A stretch of DNA of 64,000 nt from Juglans regia. Its lineage: Eukaryota; Streptophyta; Magnoliopsida; Fagales; Juglandaceae. The notes below the pieces were generated by a model. That model was given only the letters and a program-made list of their open reading frames with translations. It was not told the DNA's origin and did not search any database. Below are positions 11,769 to 26,800 of the stretch, one piece after another. The translations under genes were made by a program, and so were the position numbers. The number at the start of each line of letters is the position of its first letter. The stretch's first letter is position 1. The DNA is taken from the NCBI RefSeq assembly GCF_001411555.2, contig NC_049905.1:22248097-22312096 (forward strand), read 5' to 3'.

Positions 11769-13119
11769 CATCAATAGGCACCATTCGATTTTTTAGGTTG
11801 GTATTAATTACTATTAGTTATAAATATATTTATAAATTAAAAAAAATCATTATAAACAAAATATGTTTATAAATATATTTTTTAATGAGTCTCGCAATAG
11901 ATTGCTTATTTACATAAACGAATAAGTTTGTTACACATTTATTTACAAATTAACATTGCTAATTTTAGAAGGTCTATACGTAGATTTATTTTAATAAATG
12001 ATTGGTCCATAGGTCGTTTTTATAATAATAAAATTATAAAATAAAGTGCTTTTATATGAGACAAACTATAAAATAGATATATAGACAAAACATTTTCTTT
12101 GGCCTATGCCGAGTTGTTGAAAACATTATATGATAGAATTTTGCCATAACAAATCTGAGTAATTTTCAATCATCAATGGCATATGGTGTTTGCATAAAGT
12201 AAGTTCAAAAGTTGGGCAAAATGATCATTAGTACTTGAAAATAGAAAACAATTTTAAGCACAATATTTTTATAAAAAATATTTTATAAATATATTTTTAA
12301 TTGTTTAATTATTTTGTAAATAAAAAATATTTTTATTTGATATTTTATAAAATAAAAATAATTTTATAAAAATATTTTCATCTTATAATATTATTACGAA
12401 ATATATTATAAAAAATGAAATTTGGATAGGTAATTTATAAAGTACTTTTACATATTTATAAATAAAACAAGTTCAAACAAACTCTACACAAAAATTGGTG
12501 GGAGCCACATCTATCAAATCTTCAAAAAGTTAAAACCATTTCATCTCACTTTCAAATCGAAATATATAAAATTTTAAAAAATCATCTCATTTCATTTCAT
12601 ATTAACAATCTCACTATTATTCACAAATCATTTCACTATTCAAACGGGGCCTAATTGTGCACTATCTATTTTCTTGTATCTAATGTTGGCCTTATTTCTT
12701 GTCGTTTTGCCCTTACGCATCAACTCGTTCAAATAATTGTGTTGTTCACTATCATGCTATTGATTGAGTTGCCTCAAATATTGATCACCTTGATCTTGCT
12801 TGGTCTCAACTCGGTACGTTCATTGTTCCCTTTGCCTTGGTTGCCTTTATTTGATAGGCTTCACCTCCCTTTGCTTTTGTTGCCTTCCTTATATAAGCCA
12901 CTTTCCTTTTACATTCCTACTATTTATTGCTCTAATTAGTATGGGTGCTACTTGCACCTTGGGGGAGGGGGGAGTTGGGTCTCCTAGCCTCGTTACCCTA
13001 TGGCTAAGTGCTCCCTTTTGGATGCGGGGGGACGGATTGGCCCGAAGGACATCCGCTCACAGAGAGAGACCGTGGGGGGAGGGGTATAAAACAAAATCTG
13101 AGACGATTAAAAAATTTAC

Positions 13120-13151
<32 letters not shown>

Positions 13152-13346
13152 TGGGCTAGGGCGGACAAGTGCAAACCATGGTGGGCTTAGCCCAACTAGG
13201 GCCCCATTTGACCGCACGCCTGTCGTGTGTAGGCAGGGCTGGACAAGGGGTGCGAGTAAGCAGGCCAACTGCAGAGGCCCGCTGCCCAACCCTATCGTTT
13301 TAGTTCTCACTTGGCTTCACTCCCAATTGGCTTGTTTGTTGTTCAT
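11769..13346. other. Intergenic AT-rich DNA with simple repeats, no gene seen
   Basis: Contains degenerate MITE-like sequence near 12480-12652 (ends CTATTCAAACGGGGCC), a (TA)n microsatellite at about 13125-13150, and a GC-rich block 12955-13300 rich in GGGG and GGGCTAGGGCGG. Short frames here show no domain. Confidence 0.5.
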
Positions 13347-13550
13347 AAGGCTTCATTTGTTTTCACAACTCATTTCAACTCTTTTCAATTCATCTCATTT
13401 AATCATTATAATTTTTTTAAATTCACACATAAAATAAAAAAAAATAATTCAACTTTTTCAAATCTCAAAACAAAAATAATATTAAAAATAATATATTTTA
13501 TTTAATTTTAATTCATCTCATCTAATTTTATCTATAAAAACTAACGCCTT
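13347..13550. mobile_element. MITE copy 3 (GGCTTC...family)
   Basis: Starts AAGGCTTCATTTGTTTTC and ends AAAAACTAACGCCTT, with the family core AATTCAACTTTTTCAAATC and CAAAAATAATATTAAA. More diverged than copy 1. Confidence 0.6.
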
Positions 13551-13820
13551 ACTTGCCTCATATGGCTTCCTCTCAGCGCATTAGGACTTGGATCGTTTGT
13601 GGGTCTAGCCGAATTTCCAACCATTAGTAACTTCCTATCGTCTTTCTAGGTTTGATTGGTATCCTTATATTCTCGTGACTTTTCTAAGTCTTACAAAATG
13701 AAACAAAACATCTTTAAATCTTAAAAAAATATATTATTTAAACTTTTCATCTCATCATTACTTATTTATTATTTAAATATAAAATTGATGATAACTTTTA
13801 TAATATTCAAAATAAAAATG

Positions 13821-13982
13821 AGCAATGCTACTCATCATCCTAACTTCTATCATCTTCTCATCATTCTATGATGTGTCATTAGATGATTGGAGATTATTTA
13901 TTATATTTCACTTATAAACTTATCATTTAATGCCACATCATGGGATGATATGAGGATGATGAAAATTAAGATGATGAATAGA
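13821..13982. mobile_element. Fold-back MITE with CTACTCATCATCC arms
   Basis: Left arm starts CTACTCATCATCCTAACTTC and the right arm, read in reverse, starts CTATTCATCATCTTAATTTT. The arms pair for roughly 55 bp through TGATGTGGCATTA. The same terminal sequence occurs in the importin intron at 16886, so this is a family. Confidence 0.7.
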
Positions 13983-14600
13983 TTTTTTCAATAAAAATTA
14001 TTCTGAAAAAATACAATCAAACGATTTTCCAATTCTACTATTCACTTTTACAAGCTCTAATATAATTTTTGTTTTTAACAAAATTATTTTCTCTTTTCAT
14101 AAAAACCCAATAAACAATACGTCTAACAAATTTCTAAAACATTATCCAAATCTTCTATTTTTGAAACCAAACATGCTAATTCAGAATGAATAAATATCAA
14201 ATTAGATAGGCAAATAAATTATTGATCTATCTATAGAAGAAGAAAAAACCAATATGTGAAACATACAGTTATTGGATAGAGATTTTATCAAACTCTTCAT
14301 TCGAATTAAATGATCCAATTTGAAAAGATGAACATAGCATTAAATGCTCATCTAAAATTTATTTTATTTATAATAATGCTACATTTACTTATAATTTTAA
14401 TTATATTTTTTTTATAAGTCCCATTAAATTTTAAATTTTAAATTTTATAATTTTTAATATATCAATAATTAACATATAAAAAAAATAAAATTTTAAATTT
14501 TTTTAAATACATTTAACATTTTCTTTTTATTTAAATTCTTCGGACAAGTTATAAGATGAATTGAAGTGTTCACACATATAGCGTTAAAAACAATTAAAAG
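13983..14600. other. AT-rich upstream region of the importin gene
   Basis: Mostly AT-rich with short A and T runs. No coding sequence and no clear TATA box can be chosen among many AT-rich stretches. Confidence 0.4.
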
Positions 14601-14789
14601 CAAAAATGAAATTTGCCATAAAAAACACAGCTAATTATTTATCTCAGATTCTCGAACTCCGCTCTCAAAATCCCGTAGCCTGTCTCTCCCCCACTAATCT
14701 CTCACACACGCGTGCACTCAAAAGAGTGTGTTGGAGAAGAGAGGGAGACAGAGCGCGCCAGAGGCTTTCATCAGTCGTCACCGCCACCC

Positions 14790-14798
14790 AAACCCTAA
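14790..14798 (+). promoter_or_regulatory. Telo-box-like motif in the importin 5' leader
   Basis: AAACCCTAA lies 16 bp before the start codon, in a CT-rich leader. Telo boxes (AAACCCTA) are common near starts of plant housekeeping genes (family knowledge). Whether it acts here is not shown. Confidence 0.4.
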
Positions 14799-14813
14799 TT
14801 ACTTCAAAAAATA

Positions 14814-17800
14814 ATGGATTCCAAGTCGACTCAGTTCCAGCAATCCCAACTCGCCGCCGTTCTCGGCCCCGATTCTGCCTCTTTCGAGATCTTAATATCC
14901 CACCTAATGTCCACCTCCAACGAGCTCCGTTCCCAGGCCGAGTCACTCTTCAACCTCTGCAAGCAGACCGATCCCGACTCCCTCACCCTCAAACTCGCCC
15001 ACCTCCTCCAGTCCTCCCCTCACGTTGAGGCTCGTGCCATGTCCGCCATCCTTCTCCGGAAGCAGCTCACCCGCGATGACTCCTATCTCTGGCCCCGTCT
15101 CACCGCTTCCACTCACTCATCCCTTAAGTCCACCCTCCTCTCATGTGTCCAACGCGAGGACTCCAAGTCCATCTCCAAGAAGCTGTGCGACACCGTTTCG
15201 GAGCTCGCCTCCGGAATCTTGCCCGATAATGGCTGGCCCGAGTTGCTTCCTTTCATGTTCCAATGCGTCTCATCCCATTCTCCTAAACTTCAGGAGTCCG
15301 CGTTCCTCATTTTCGCACAGTTGTCTCAGTATATCGGCGACACGCTTGCCCCGCACATCAAACACCTCCACGACGTGTTTCTCCGTTGCTTGACGACGTC
15401 CCCGAGCTCCGACGTTAAAGTCGCGGCACTGAACGCAGCGATTAATTTCATCCAGTGCTTATCTGATTCGGCCGATCGAGACCGGTTCCAGGACCTGTTG
15501 CCGGCGATGATGACGACTTTGACTGAGGCGTTGAATAACGGTAATGAAGCAACGGCCCAGGAGGCCTTGGAGCTGTTGATCGAGCTGGCGGGGACCGAGC
15601 CGCGGTTCCTACGGCGGCAGCTGGTGGACGTGGTGGGCTCCATGCTGCAGATTGCGGAGGCGGAGGCGTTGGAGGAAGGGACAAGGCATTTGGCGATTGA
15701 ATTCGTGATTACCCTCGCTGAGGCGAGGGAGCGGGCCCCGGGGATGATGCGGAAGCTGCCCCAGTTCATAAGCCGTCTCTTCTCCATTTTGATGAAGATG
15801 CTTCTGGATATCGAGGATGATCCTGCATGGCATAGCGCAGAGAGCGAGGAAGAGGACGCAGGCGAGACAAGCAATTATGGCGTCTCTCAGGAGTGTTTGG
15901 ATCGGCTGTCGATATCTTTAGGCGGCAATACTATTGTTCCGGTGGCCTCTGAGCAGTTGCCTGCATATTTGGCAGCTCCTGAGTGGCAGAAGCACCATGC
16001 TGCTCTTATTGCGCTTGCGCAAATCGCCGAGGGTTGCTCGAAGGTATTGATAATGCTAATGATATTACTATTGTGGCGAGTAAAGTTATAGTTTTCTTCC
16101 TTCTAATGTGTTTGGAGTGCCAATTTCGGAAATGGTAGCTCGTGGCTTAATTCCAATAATTAAAGCTATATCGATGTTAATTCTTCTTTGACAAAGAATA
16201 TTCGGTAATGGAATAATGATGCTGGTGAATTTTAGAATAGCTTCACGTGCCTGATATACAGCCGTGGCAGTAATTTAAACTTTGGTTACTAGGTCCACAG
16301 TATGTTTTGAAGTTATTCCCTTTCACATATTTTTTGGTAACCATGCCCTTCTGTTAGTTAAATGAAATTACGTTCCTTGGTTGCTCTGATGATTTTTAAC
16401 CCATTCTCTCTTTTCACAGGTGATGTTAAAAAACTTGGACCATGTGGTGGCAATGGTTCTAAATTCTTTCCAAGATCCACACCCCCGTGTGAGGTGGGCA
16501 GCTATTAATGCAATTGGGCAATTGTCGACAGATTTGGGTCCAGACTTGCAAGTTCGGTACCATGCACAGGTGCTGCCCGCGCTTGCTGCAGCAATGGATG
16601 ATTTCCAGAATCCTAGAGTACAGGTTAGTTGCAGCTATGGGCATTTTTTCTTTTCTTAACTACTGTTTCCATTACTTTCTAATGATTTTATGTTGTTTAG
16701 CTCTCTCTACAAACTTTGCTCATGGTTACCTCACAAAACATATTGAGTAGGATTGAGCTAGGATGAGATACACAAATTACTTGGGACTTTTCTCATAGTA
16801 CCTTGCAAAAAATATTGAGTAGGGTATGTTGCTTGGGACTTACATTGTTTGCAGCCTTCACTTTAGTGATTAAGATGTAGAGCCCTTCTACTCATCATCC
16901 CTACACCACACACCACACTTGATTTTTTATTTTTTATTTTGTTTTATTTTTGCTTAACTAAAGACATTCTTCTACTCATCATCCATACATCACACATTTG
17001 GTAAGGGAAAAAAATAAAAATAATAAAAAAATCATGTGTGGTGTAGTGATAATGAGTAGAATTTTTCTAATATGTGATCTGAAAAGTTTGGCGTCTTTTT
17101 CCCAGTATATTATGAATTCTCGAAATAATTTTAGCTACTTTGTAAACCAAATATGTCCAGCAATTAAGTTAGTATTTGTATTTTGCACCTTGTTTTACTT
17201 GTGAATCTGGATAGAATATTGTGAAGGTTATTGTGAATTGAAACTTTGCATGAAGTTTTGTGGTCACTGGATGTAACTTTGCTTGTACCAACATCTTGTT
17301 AGTATGGCTTGGAGTTGGAGCATAGCGCTGTAGCTGTCCTTTTAGCATAAAAGATACTACTTTTTCTTAAAATTTTTACTGATGCCAGGTCAGTAATCTG
17401 TTTGGATTTTGCAATTCAAAATCTCTTTATGCGTACTGATTGTGGTTATTTGTGGATCTAAGAGTAATTTTAACTCAAATGGGGATTGGAATCATTCTAA
17501 TTGTTTTAGTTTTGCTGATATGTTAAGTTTGGTTCACACTTCATTTTTAAATAAGGTACTGCATTTTATTAAAAACCCAGAGTTTGTTTCGAACTTCATT
17601 AAGGACCGTGGTTAATGTTTGAGGGGCTTTAGGACTATAGAGATTCTGACGACTAGATTCTGAGAACTTCAATGAAACTGATTCTTTGATATAATGGAAA
17701 TCAACCTTTGGCCAATTCTCAGAACTTGCAGTATATGTGATTTAACATTGCAACAAGGATTTTTCCGTTTTTCCACTGTTTAAAATCTTAGATTTGGCCT

Positions 17801-20800
17801 GAGGATTGTAGTGCGTCTCCACCTAATCATGCTTATGACTGCATCATTTCTGCATATCAATACATATGGGGAACTTAACTTCAAGAATCTTTTTTTTTTT
17901 TTTGGTTTTGGGGGGCGGGGGGGCACGGACTCGGAGGATCAAATTTCTATGGAGCAATGGATTAATACTCCTCAAACCAAAATAGAATCAAGAGGAAAGA
18001 ATAGAGTGTCTTCTTTCAATCTTTGCTAACCTTGTTTAAACTCTTTGTGCGTGCCACAACATAATTAAAGTTGGATGAGGTGAATAGATTAATTAAGGAC
18101 TATTACTTTAATTTTAGGGAAATAAATATTCACTGGGTCTTGTGGTATATCTGCAAAAATCTCATATCACAATATTGGTGGTCTTGCTTCTTAGCTACCT
18201 ATTGGGAGCTTGATTTTTATTTTTTTATTTTTTTTGCATTTAGATCGAAACCTTTGGTCTCCAGGTGTATTTCCTACATACTTCTTTGTCTCTTGGGGGT
18301 AATTGGATGGTTTTGTTTTCTGATGGTAGTGTGTTATTAAATGCATCAATTTTATTTTTGTAGTATATTCATTTTTTTTCTCCAAATTATTGTATCTACA
18401 GGCACATGCTGCTTCAGCAGTGCTCAACTTCAGTGAGAACTGCACTCCAGATATCTTAACACCTTACTTAGATGGAATAGTGAGCAAATTGCTCGTACTT
18501 TTGCAGGTATCAGCTGAAAAATTACAAATTTACAATGCAAACACTGGGATCGTTAATTTTTAAAAACATAATCATCTTTTCAATTCTTATTCTATATGTA
18601 TCTTTACAGAATGGGAAACAAATGGTGCAAGAGGGTGCCTTGACTGCTTTGGCATCAGTTGCTGATTCATCCCAGGTACTTTATAAAATTATCTGGTCAT
18701 TAATTTTTTATTTTGGCTTCTTGTTAATGGCACGGCCTAACACAAAGTGTGTCTGTAGGAGCATTTCCAAAAGTACTACGATGCAGTTATGCCTTACCTG
18801 AAAGCGATCTTGGTGAATGCCACCGATAAATCTAACCGCATGCTCCGTGCCAAATCTATGGAGTGCATTAGTTTGGTTGGAATGGCTGTTGGGAAGGACA
18901 AGTTTAGGGATGATGCTAAGCAGGTAATTAGCATTGTATAGAAAGAATTCTACTGAAGCACCTACTTTTCTCTTCAACCCCTATTCTCTTTAAGAATACA
19001 CATCTTAATTTTAAACCAGTTTGCCTGTTAAAGACTAAAGTGGTAAATTTTAAACCACTTCGACCCCTTATTCTCTACTGAAATTCTCTGGGGCTTCTTT
19101 TGTTTTTCTTTTTCCTCGACTTCTACGGACCTCCAAATGTGGTTTGTTTGTTCTAAATCTAATCCCAATTTAATGCTACAGCTATGCAGAAAACTTCAAC
19201 TCATCAATTTCTGGGAAGAAAAATTGTTTTTGAAGTCTTGGCAACCAGTTAATTTACCGTTGTCAAATTTTTTGGGTCTTTCTTTATGCGGAAAGGGGGC
19301 ATGATTTTGTGGTTGACAATATATGTATAATTCACTTAATACTTCTATGTAACGTTTGGTTTTCATGCAAGGTTATGGAAGTGCTTATGTCTTTGCAAGG
19401 ATCTCAGTTGGAGACAGATGATCCTACAACAAGTTACATGCTACAAGTATGTTTTTGTTATTTAAAAAGCATAGAAAACTTCATCAGATCATCTAAGCTG
19501 ATATTATTGTTGTTATTTTAATATTGCTATTACAGTTTTATGATACTTGCTCTATATGTTATAGGCGTGGGCCAGACTCTGCAAGTGTTTGGGACAAGAT
19601 TTTCTTCCTTATATGAACGTTGTCATGCCCCCCTTGCTTCAGTCTGCTCAACTCAAACCTGATGTAACCATTACATCTGCGGATTCAGATAATGATATTG
19701 AAGACTCGGATGATGAAAGGTCTGCACATTCTTTATCCTTGAAGTTCATTTAAAACCCTATGAAATTAGGCATGTACAGTGAGTTTCTGAATGCTACTTT
19801 ACTGACTATCTGAACCTGCTATTATTTGAGCAGTTCAAGGTTTCCTTGTTTCTGCAATTTTGATAGATCTTGTTGTATGGTGTCTTTTCTCAAATGTTCT
19901 TAAACCCCCCTTCTCTCTCTCTCTCTCTCTCACACACACACGCGCGCGCGCGCACACACACACACACACACAAATATATGAACAAAATGACACATGCATA
20001 TCTAATTGAACTTGCTGTTACATTTGAAGTCATATCTTTGCTACTCGGAAAATTGCATTTTAATCAAGAAATGTTTCAATTGTTGTGTTTGTCTTGCTAA
20101 ATGACACTGGTTATCTCGCTAAGAGTTGTATCCTACTACAGTATGGAGACAATTACTCTCGGGGATAAAAGGATAGGGATCAAGACTAGTGTCCTGGAGG
20201 AAAAAGCTACAGCTTGTAACATGCTGTGCTGCTATGCTGATGAGTTGAAAGAAGGATTCTTCCCATGGATCGATCAGGTTTGTCCATGGACATATCTGTG
20301 GGCTTTTCTGTCCTAGGCTTTTGAGCAACTTCGATCCTTAGAAATCGATGCATCTCTTATGCAGGTTGCTCCGACTATGGTTCCCCTTTTAAAATTTTAT
20401 TTCCATGAAGAAGTCAGGAAAGCAGCTGTTTCAGGTATAGAATTGACTCTTCATTGTGGTTTCTTTCCTCTGCTTTTCAATTCTTTCTAAACCTCATGAT
20501 TGGGAAAATCTACTCCATAGCCATGCCAGAGCTACTGCGCTCTGCAAAATTAGCCTTGGAGAAGGGGCAAGCTCAAGGTCGTAATGAGTCCTATATCAAG
20601 CAATTGTCCGACTACATTATTCCAGCTCTGGTGGAAGCATTACATAAGGTAATCATCTTTTATGTAAGACATCATGCCTTTAGAGGAGCATTTCATGTAC
20701 ATGCTTCTTCCCTTACCCCTTTCATTTACTCTGATATCTTTAGAATTTTTGTTTTATGATGTGAGAGGGTGACATCAAATATTTTTTCAGGAACCTGATA

Positions 20801-23800
20801 CAGAGATTTCTGCAAGTATGTTGGACTCGATAAATGAATGCTTACAGGTTTGTCATACTCTAGGATGTTTACTCATGTAACTTCCGCGGCATCATAATTT
20901 TGGTGTCTTTCATTGATTACCTATAAAAAAACAAATCGTGTCTTTTGAAGTTATTCTTCGCTGAATACAATTAGCTAGCTTGAAATCATATTAACAATTC
21001 AGAATTGTTTTGGAATTTGCCTATCTGATTGTCATTTTCCTGCTAGAAACTGAAGTTTTAGCTAGGACCGAAATTGCTGCAGCAAATGAAGTACAGTGAC
21101 TGAAACTCAAGTGAGAGAGCCTTAACCCCATTCTGTTGGTGGGCTCTGATGATCTCTTTGCTTTGTAAATAAGGTGGCTTTATCTCTGAAAGTTTGTGTA
21201 ACCTAGAAAACTGAAAGGGCTTTACTTACGTTCTTATCTCAATTTCTTTAGGACTTTGTGTTCACTTGAACTTTGCTTATTATAAAAGTTTAGTTTGTTC
21301 CTTTAGTTATGGAACCTTAGGATCTTAGTGAAGTTGCTCCTGAAGCTTTATTCTGTCAATATTCTAGGGTTACTTGGTGATCAGATAGCGGCTAAAACTT
21401 TACTTTTGATTTTTCTTCCAAGATGCACAATGAACTGATCCTGTTGGCTTTAAGTTCTAGCACCCATTCTTTTGCATTAGCATTAGCATTTGTGTCTATG
21501 TATATGTGTCAGTACTTGAGTATTCACTTATGAATGTGATAGACTAGTTTTGTACTAGGTTTGAAGAGTAAGTGTGAGCTTATTTTTTGACCTGCAACAT
21601 GGTGGGGCTCTTTGGACCCATCCCTGGGGAATAGCCCTAGATATGCAATCCCATGTGCTATAACTATGTATCAAGTAATCCAGGGGAACTATTAGTTTGG
21701 AGTTGAACCTTGGGTGTCTAAATCTACAGCTCATCCCAAGCCTGGCCTTTTGACCACTAGGCTGCACCAGATGTGTTTCTTAACAAGAAAAACTTGTTTC
21801 CTCTTTGTAGCAGAGTCTCCTTTTACTGTTTTACCACTTTTTGTGTTTGACAATATTTTAAGTAGTCTAATAGGAAAAAAAGCCACCCAAACCTCCAAAG
21901 TGTGTGAGAGAGCCAGTCTGGGTCTGTTTGTGGATCTACATGTACATGCTCACTGCCTTAGGCATCATCAACATTCCCATTTTGGGATGTGTGCTTCTGA
22001 ATGCAATCTGTTTTACTTATGTTGTTTGCACCTTGCAGTTAAAAGCTTTATCTTGAATTTTTCTCAGTACAAGTCTGCCTTGTCATTTTGCCTTTTCAAT
22101 TTCCTTTCATGCTGAATATTACCCGAAGCCCTTGAAGCTATCTTGCCAACTTTGTGTTTCTTCGTCAGATCTCTGGGCCACTTCTGGATGAAAGCCAAGT
22201 CAGGTCCATTGTGGAGGAGATAAAACAAGTTATCACAGCCAGTTCAAGTAGAAAAAGAGAGAGAGCAGAGAGGAGTAAAGCTGAAGACTTTGATGCTGAG
22301 GAGGGGGAATTGATTAAAGAGGAAAATGAGCAGGAGGAAGAAGTTTTTGACCAAGTTAGTTTTTCATATACCATATCCACTGGTGTCATGCACATCAATG
22401 TAGAAGCAAATGCTTTATCAATCAAATTGTAGATAAGATATTGAAGATTATTAGAGATATTAGAAATATCAAATTATTAGAAACGAATATGTACGGAATA
22501 GAGATATTCATTTTTCGTGCGTTTACACTGTTTCTTGTTTTAGGTGGGTGAAATTTTGGGAACTTTGATCAAGACATTCAAAGCCTCTTTCTTGCCTTTC
22601 TTTGATGAGCTGTCATCCTATCTAACACCTATGTGGGTAAGTTCTTCCAGTTTTTTTGTCCCTTGAATCAAAAGCAAAATTTTTAATTTTGTATGATCTG
22701 TTCCTTTAATTCTTGTCTTTCATGGACAACGGAAATGATTAATTTGTGTGAGGTACATTCATTAAGAGATCACGTTTTGAAGATGTGCTTGCTTTTGGAG
22801 ATTTGACCATGTTAAATTGATGCCATTATAAATCCAGTTTTCATTTCCTTCTTTGGTTTGGAAAATAATGTTTATTTCATCCTTTTGCTCAAGTTTCTCA
22901 GCCTAGTACTTTGTATGAAATGGAAAATGAGTGTTTATTTTTGTAAGTTCATTTTACTAACATCTTATTCAAATTTAGGATCTTCAATTGCTTTTACAAG
23001 TAGCTATTAGAAGCATCAGATGTTTCAATGGTTGAGCGAACAACGAATGAGCTTAGAATATTTTTCTTTATTTTATTATTCCATTAATTGATTGAAATTG
23101 ATTTTAATGGCCTGAACATTCATGACTTTAGGGGTGCTACCCGCCGGGGGCGGGTTGCCCCCAGGATCCGGCCTGGCCCCCCGTCTCCTCGTTGGTCTCT
23201 ATAAAGTCTACCACCTCCGAAATATGAATTGGCTACCCTTTGATCCAATTTTGAGTGCAATTCAATGCCTCCACCGTGGTAGGAGCCAATGAACTCCGGA
23301 ATGGATCCAATATGTTCTCCTCCGGAGCTAAAGTTCGACTCTGAGGTTACGGTAGTAATAGGGATGACCAAAATACTGTTGGCTATGTCTCAAAGGATGA
23401 GATACTTGACATCATGGACCTTCCACCAAGATAAGATATCAAACCCTTGCGTAAATAGGTGCATCTCTGCTGCTAAGTATCTATCCAAATCTAACTATAT
23501 ATGAAGGCTGAAGAAGCTCGACATCTTGCTCCAACCTCTCATCCCACCCTAACCTATGCTTTTTCCCATCCCGACTTCGAGAGGAGGCGATGCGATAAGT
23601 GTATGTGCTGGAATGTTACTACCTCTGAATGCAGCAAACTCATCAAACAATCTTTTAAAGGTTTCTCTAACCCTTACCGCAATGTGATTTGCCCATTCCT
23701 TCCCATTGACCAATTCTAATCCATACACCATGCTATCAATTTTGTACTGGTGGTCAAGAATAATAACTACATATAGGAAAATGTTTATCCTACCCAAATC

Positions 23801-26800
23801 TTCCTAATACTTGTCATACTTAGTCTGCATGCTCATTGCCATTTCCCGCAACTTAGTTTGGTCACTTCCATACATTTCATCCAATTGTTTTTTCACATGA
23901 CATACTCGTTAAAATTCATTAGATGTAACGTACAATGAACTAGAAATGGTGGTTGTGACCTCGTAGAAAAGCCAAAAACATTCTACAAAAATCTAAAAAA
24001 AACCCAATTATCATCATTAGGTTTGCCCAATCCTCCACTCATCATTAAATGGTTGACATATTGTATGTCCTCTTCACCCAATAAGTGAAATGCCTCTCTA
24101 TACTCTTGGGCCATCTCCAACATTAAGGACCAGTTTGGATCCCAAACCCATCTCAACTAATCATTACAGCTTTCCCAAATTTCAACACAAAATATAATAA
24201 ACAATTCAACTTTTTCAAATAAAAAAAAAATATTCTAACAATATTTTATTCAACTTTCAAATTTCATCTCAATTTAATTCAACTCAATTCAACATTTAAA
24301 CACAGCCTACGAAGGTTGAGTCCTATCTTGTAGGAACATCAAGACACAACCCCTTCTGGCATTGATTACCTGCAGCCCTTACAACAATCTTGAATTTATC
24401 AAGCCTAGCCAGTGTAGATCTCACAAACCTTACCGCACTTCTAACACTTGCAACTGAATCACTCACATCTTTCAAACTGTCGGTTACAATAAGAAGAACA
24501 TGTGCAACACATGTCACATGTAAACACTCACCACTCATGATTGTCTTATTGTTTTCTCGAAGTTTATTCTTGAGACACCCCAAAGCAGTATCATTAGAAG
24601 AAGCATTGTCAACCGTTATTGTCACAACCCGCTTCAACCGCCACTCGTCTATTGCGGCCTCCAAGGCCTTCCCACTGGTCCCACCCTTATGATTGGAAAT
24701 TAAACAAAACTTGAGAATCTTTTTGTTTAATTGTCAATCACAATCTACAAAATGTGCCTTTAAAGACAATTAAAATTTTGGATGTCTATGTATTGGTCGT
24801 GTGGCAAATTCTTTTTTTTTTTTTATAAGTAAGAGATCAATTTTATTGATACGCATGAAATAGGCATAGCCTGTGTATAGATGAGGTATACAAACGAACA
24901 CCTAGATACATTCTATGAACGGTAGATTAAAGAGAAGTCAAGAGCATTGTTCCCATTTAGTACAAAAGCTGAAAACCAAAGTATTAAAGTGTACAAAAAA
25001 ATTCTGAAGCTTCACCATTGTGCGCTCCTTATCTTCAAAACAATGCCCATTCCTTTATGACCAAATACACCACGTGATGCACAACGAAACCATCTTTCAC
25101 ATTGCCGCCACTTGAATACAACCTTGAATATTTTTCCAACAGCCCAATAAATCCACCACCCTCGATGGCATTATCCAAGCAATATCAACCCTTCTAAAGA
25201 TCTCATCCCACAACACCCTTGTCGCCTCACAATGCAATAAGAGGTGATCTACTGATTCTCCATTCTTTTTACACATATAACACCAATCCATCACAACACA
25301 CCCGCTCTTCCTTAAATTGTCCATGGTCAAAATCTTCCCAAGAGCAACAGTTTATAAGAAGAAAGCTACTTTAGAAGGCACACGAGACCTCCAAATATTC
25401 TTCCAAGGGAAGTGAACGTTAGCTTGTGATGTCAATATTTTGTAGTACGCCTTGACTGTACATTTCTTGTTGTCATTGGACCTCCACTGCATTCTATTCT
25501 CCTGTGCCGTAAGGTGTCCGATGGAGTATATCAATCTGAAAAAATCTGAGGCGGTGGGTAATTCCCAATCTTGAAGGTCCCTATTAAAAATGATATTCTA
25601 TTGGTGAGAGCCATGGGAGAATACCCGCAAATCTGCCACTGACGCTTGCTTGTTAGTTGCAATATGATAAGGAGCTGGAAAGGCCCTATCAAGAGCGCAA
25701 TCTCCATACCACACATCTCGCCAAAGCTTGATTCTAGTACCCTCTCCGGCCATAAAACGTATATGTTTTTTAAAACATGGCCATCCATTCATAAATTTCC
25801 ATAACCACCCCCCCCCCCAAAAAAAAAAAAAAAAAAAAAACCTTCCATGTCTAGAGTCAATAATTTCATTCCACAACGACTCCCCTTCCAAGTGGTATCT
25901 CCATAACCATTTCCCCATTAAAATTTTATTGAAGGTTCTCAAGTTGCACACATTCAAACCCCCATTCGAAATTGGGGATCATACTGTATTCCATTTAACA
26001 AGATGAAATTTCTTTTCCTCCCTAGGCCCCCCCATAAAAACGCTCGAAAGAGTTTCTCAATCCTATTTTCCACCCCTGCAGACATAGGAAACAAAGATAA
26101 AAAACTAGGTGGGAAGATTCAGTTCTTCTACGTACAGTCGTGGTGGGTAATCATGGGGGAGTCAACTTGCCCATCAACCTGTCACTTTTAAAAAAACTAC
26201 AGATAGAATCCGGCAAGCTCTTGCATCAAGCCCCATCACCTAACGCCACCACTTCTCCACGTTGTCGGTCCTATCCCCTAACTCCACCACCCCACTCACC
26301 TCTAAGGAGAAAACTCGTGCTGCCCTCTCCCTCCTCAAGTACTAGCAAAATCCTCACAAAATCCTTGAGATTTGCCGCGCCGCTTCCCTCACTCCCAACT
26401 CCCACCTCGACCGCATCCCCTTCTCCGTCGCCGTCTCCAAGCTCTCTTGCGCCAATCACTTTGACGTCATCCGCCAATTCCTCGAAGAGGAGCTCAAGTC
26501 CCACCCCGACCTCAAAACCAAGCGTTTTGCATCCCACGCCATTGTACTCTACGGCTAGGCCAAAATGCTCTACTAGGCCATTGAGACTATTCAGCAAATG
26601 GACCAATTGGGCATCGACCGCTCTGTCAAATCCCTCAATGCGTGCTCTTCGCTGGTCTTCTTTCCAAGGATTACAAGGAGCTGAAATGAATTTAACTCGA
26701 GTTCCCTAAGTTTTATTTCATCTAGCTGGGTTTGGATAAATACAACACAGTGATAAAGGCGTTTTGGGATTCAGATTCTACGAGTTACGGGTACATGGTG

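Noticed and set aside
26140..26709. 189-residue plus-strand frame as a new Pro/Ser-rich protein
   Set aside because: It is an out-of-frame reading of the captured PPR fragment; another frame shows the PPR motifs.
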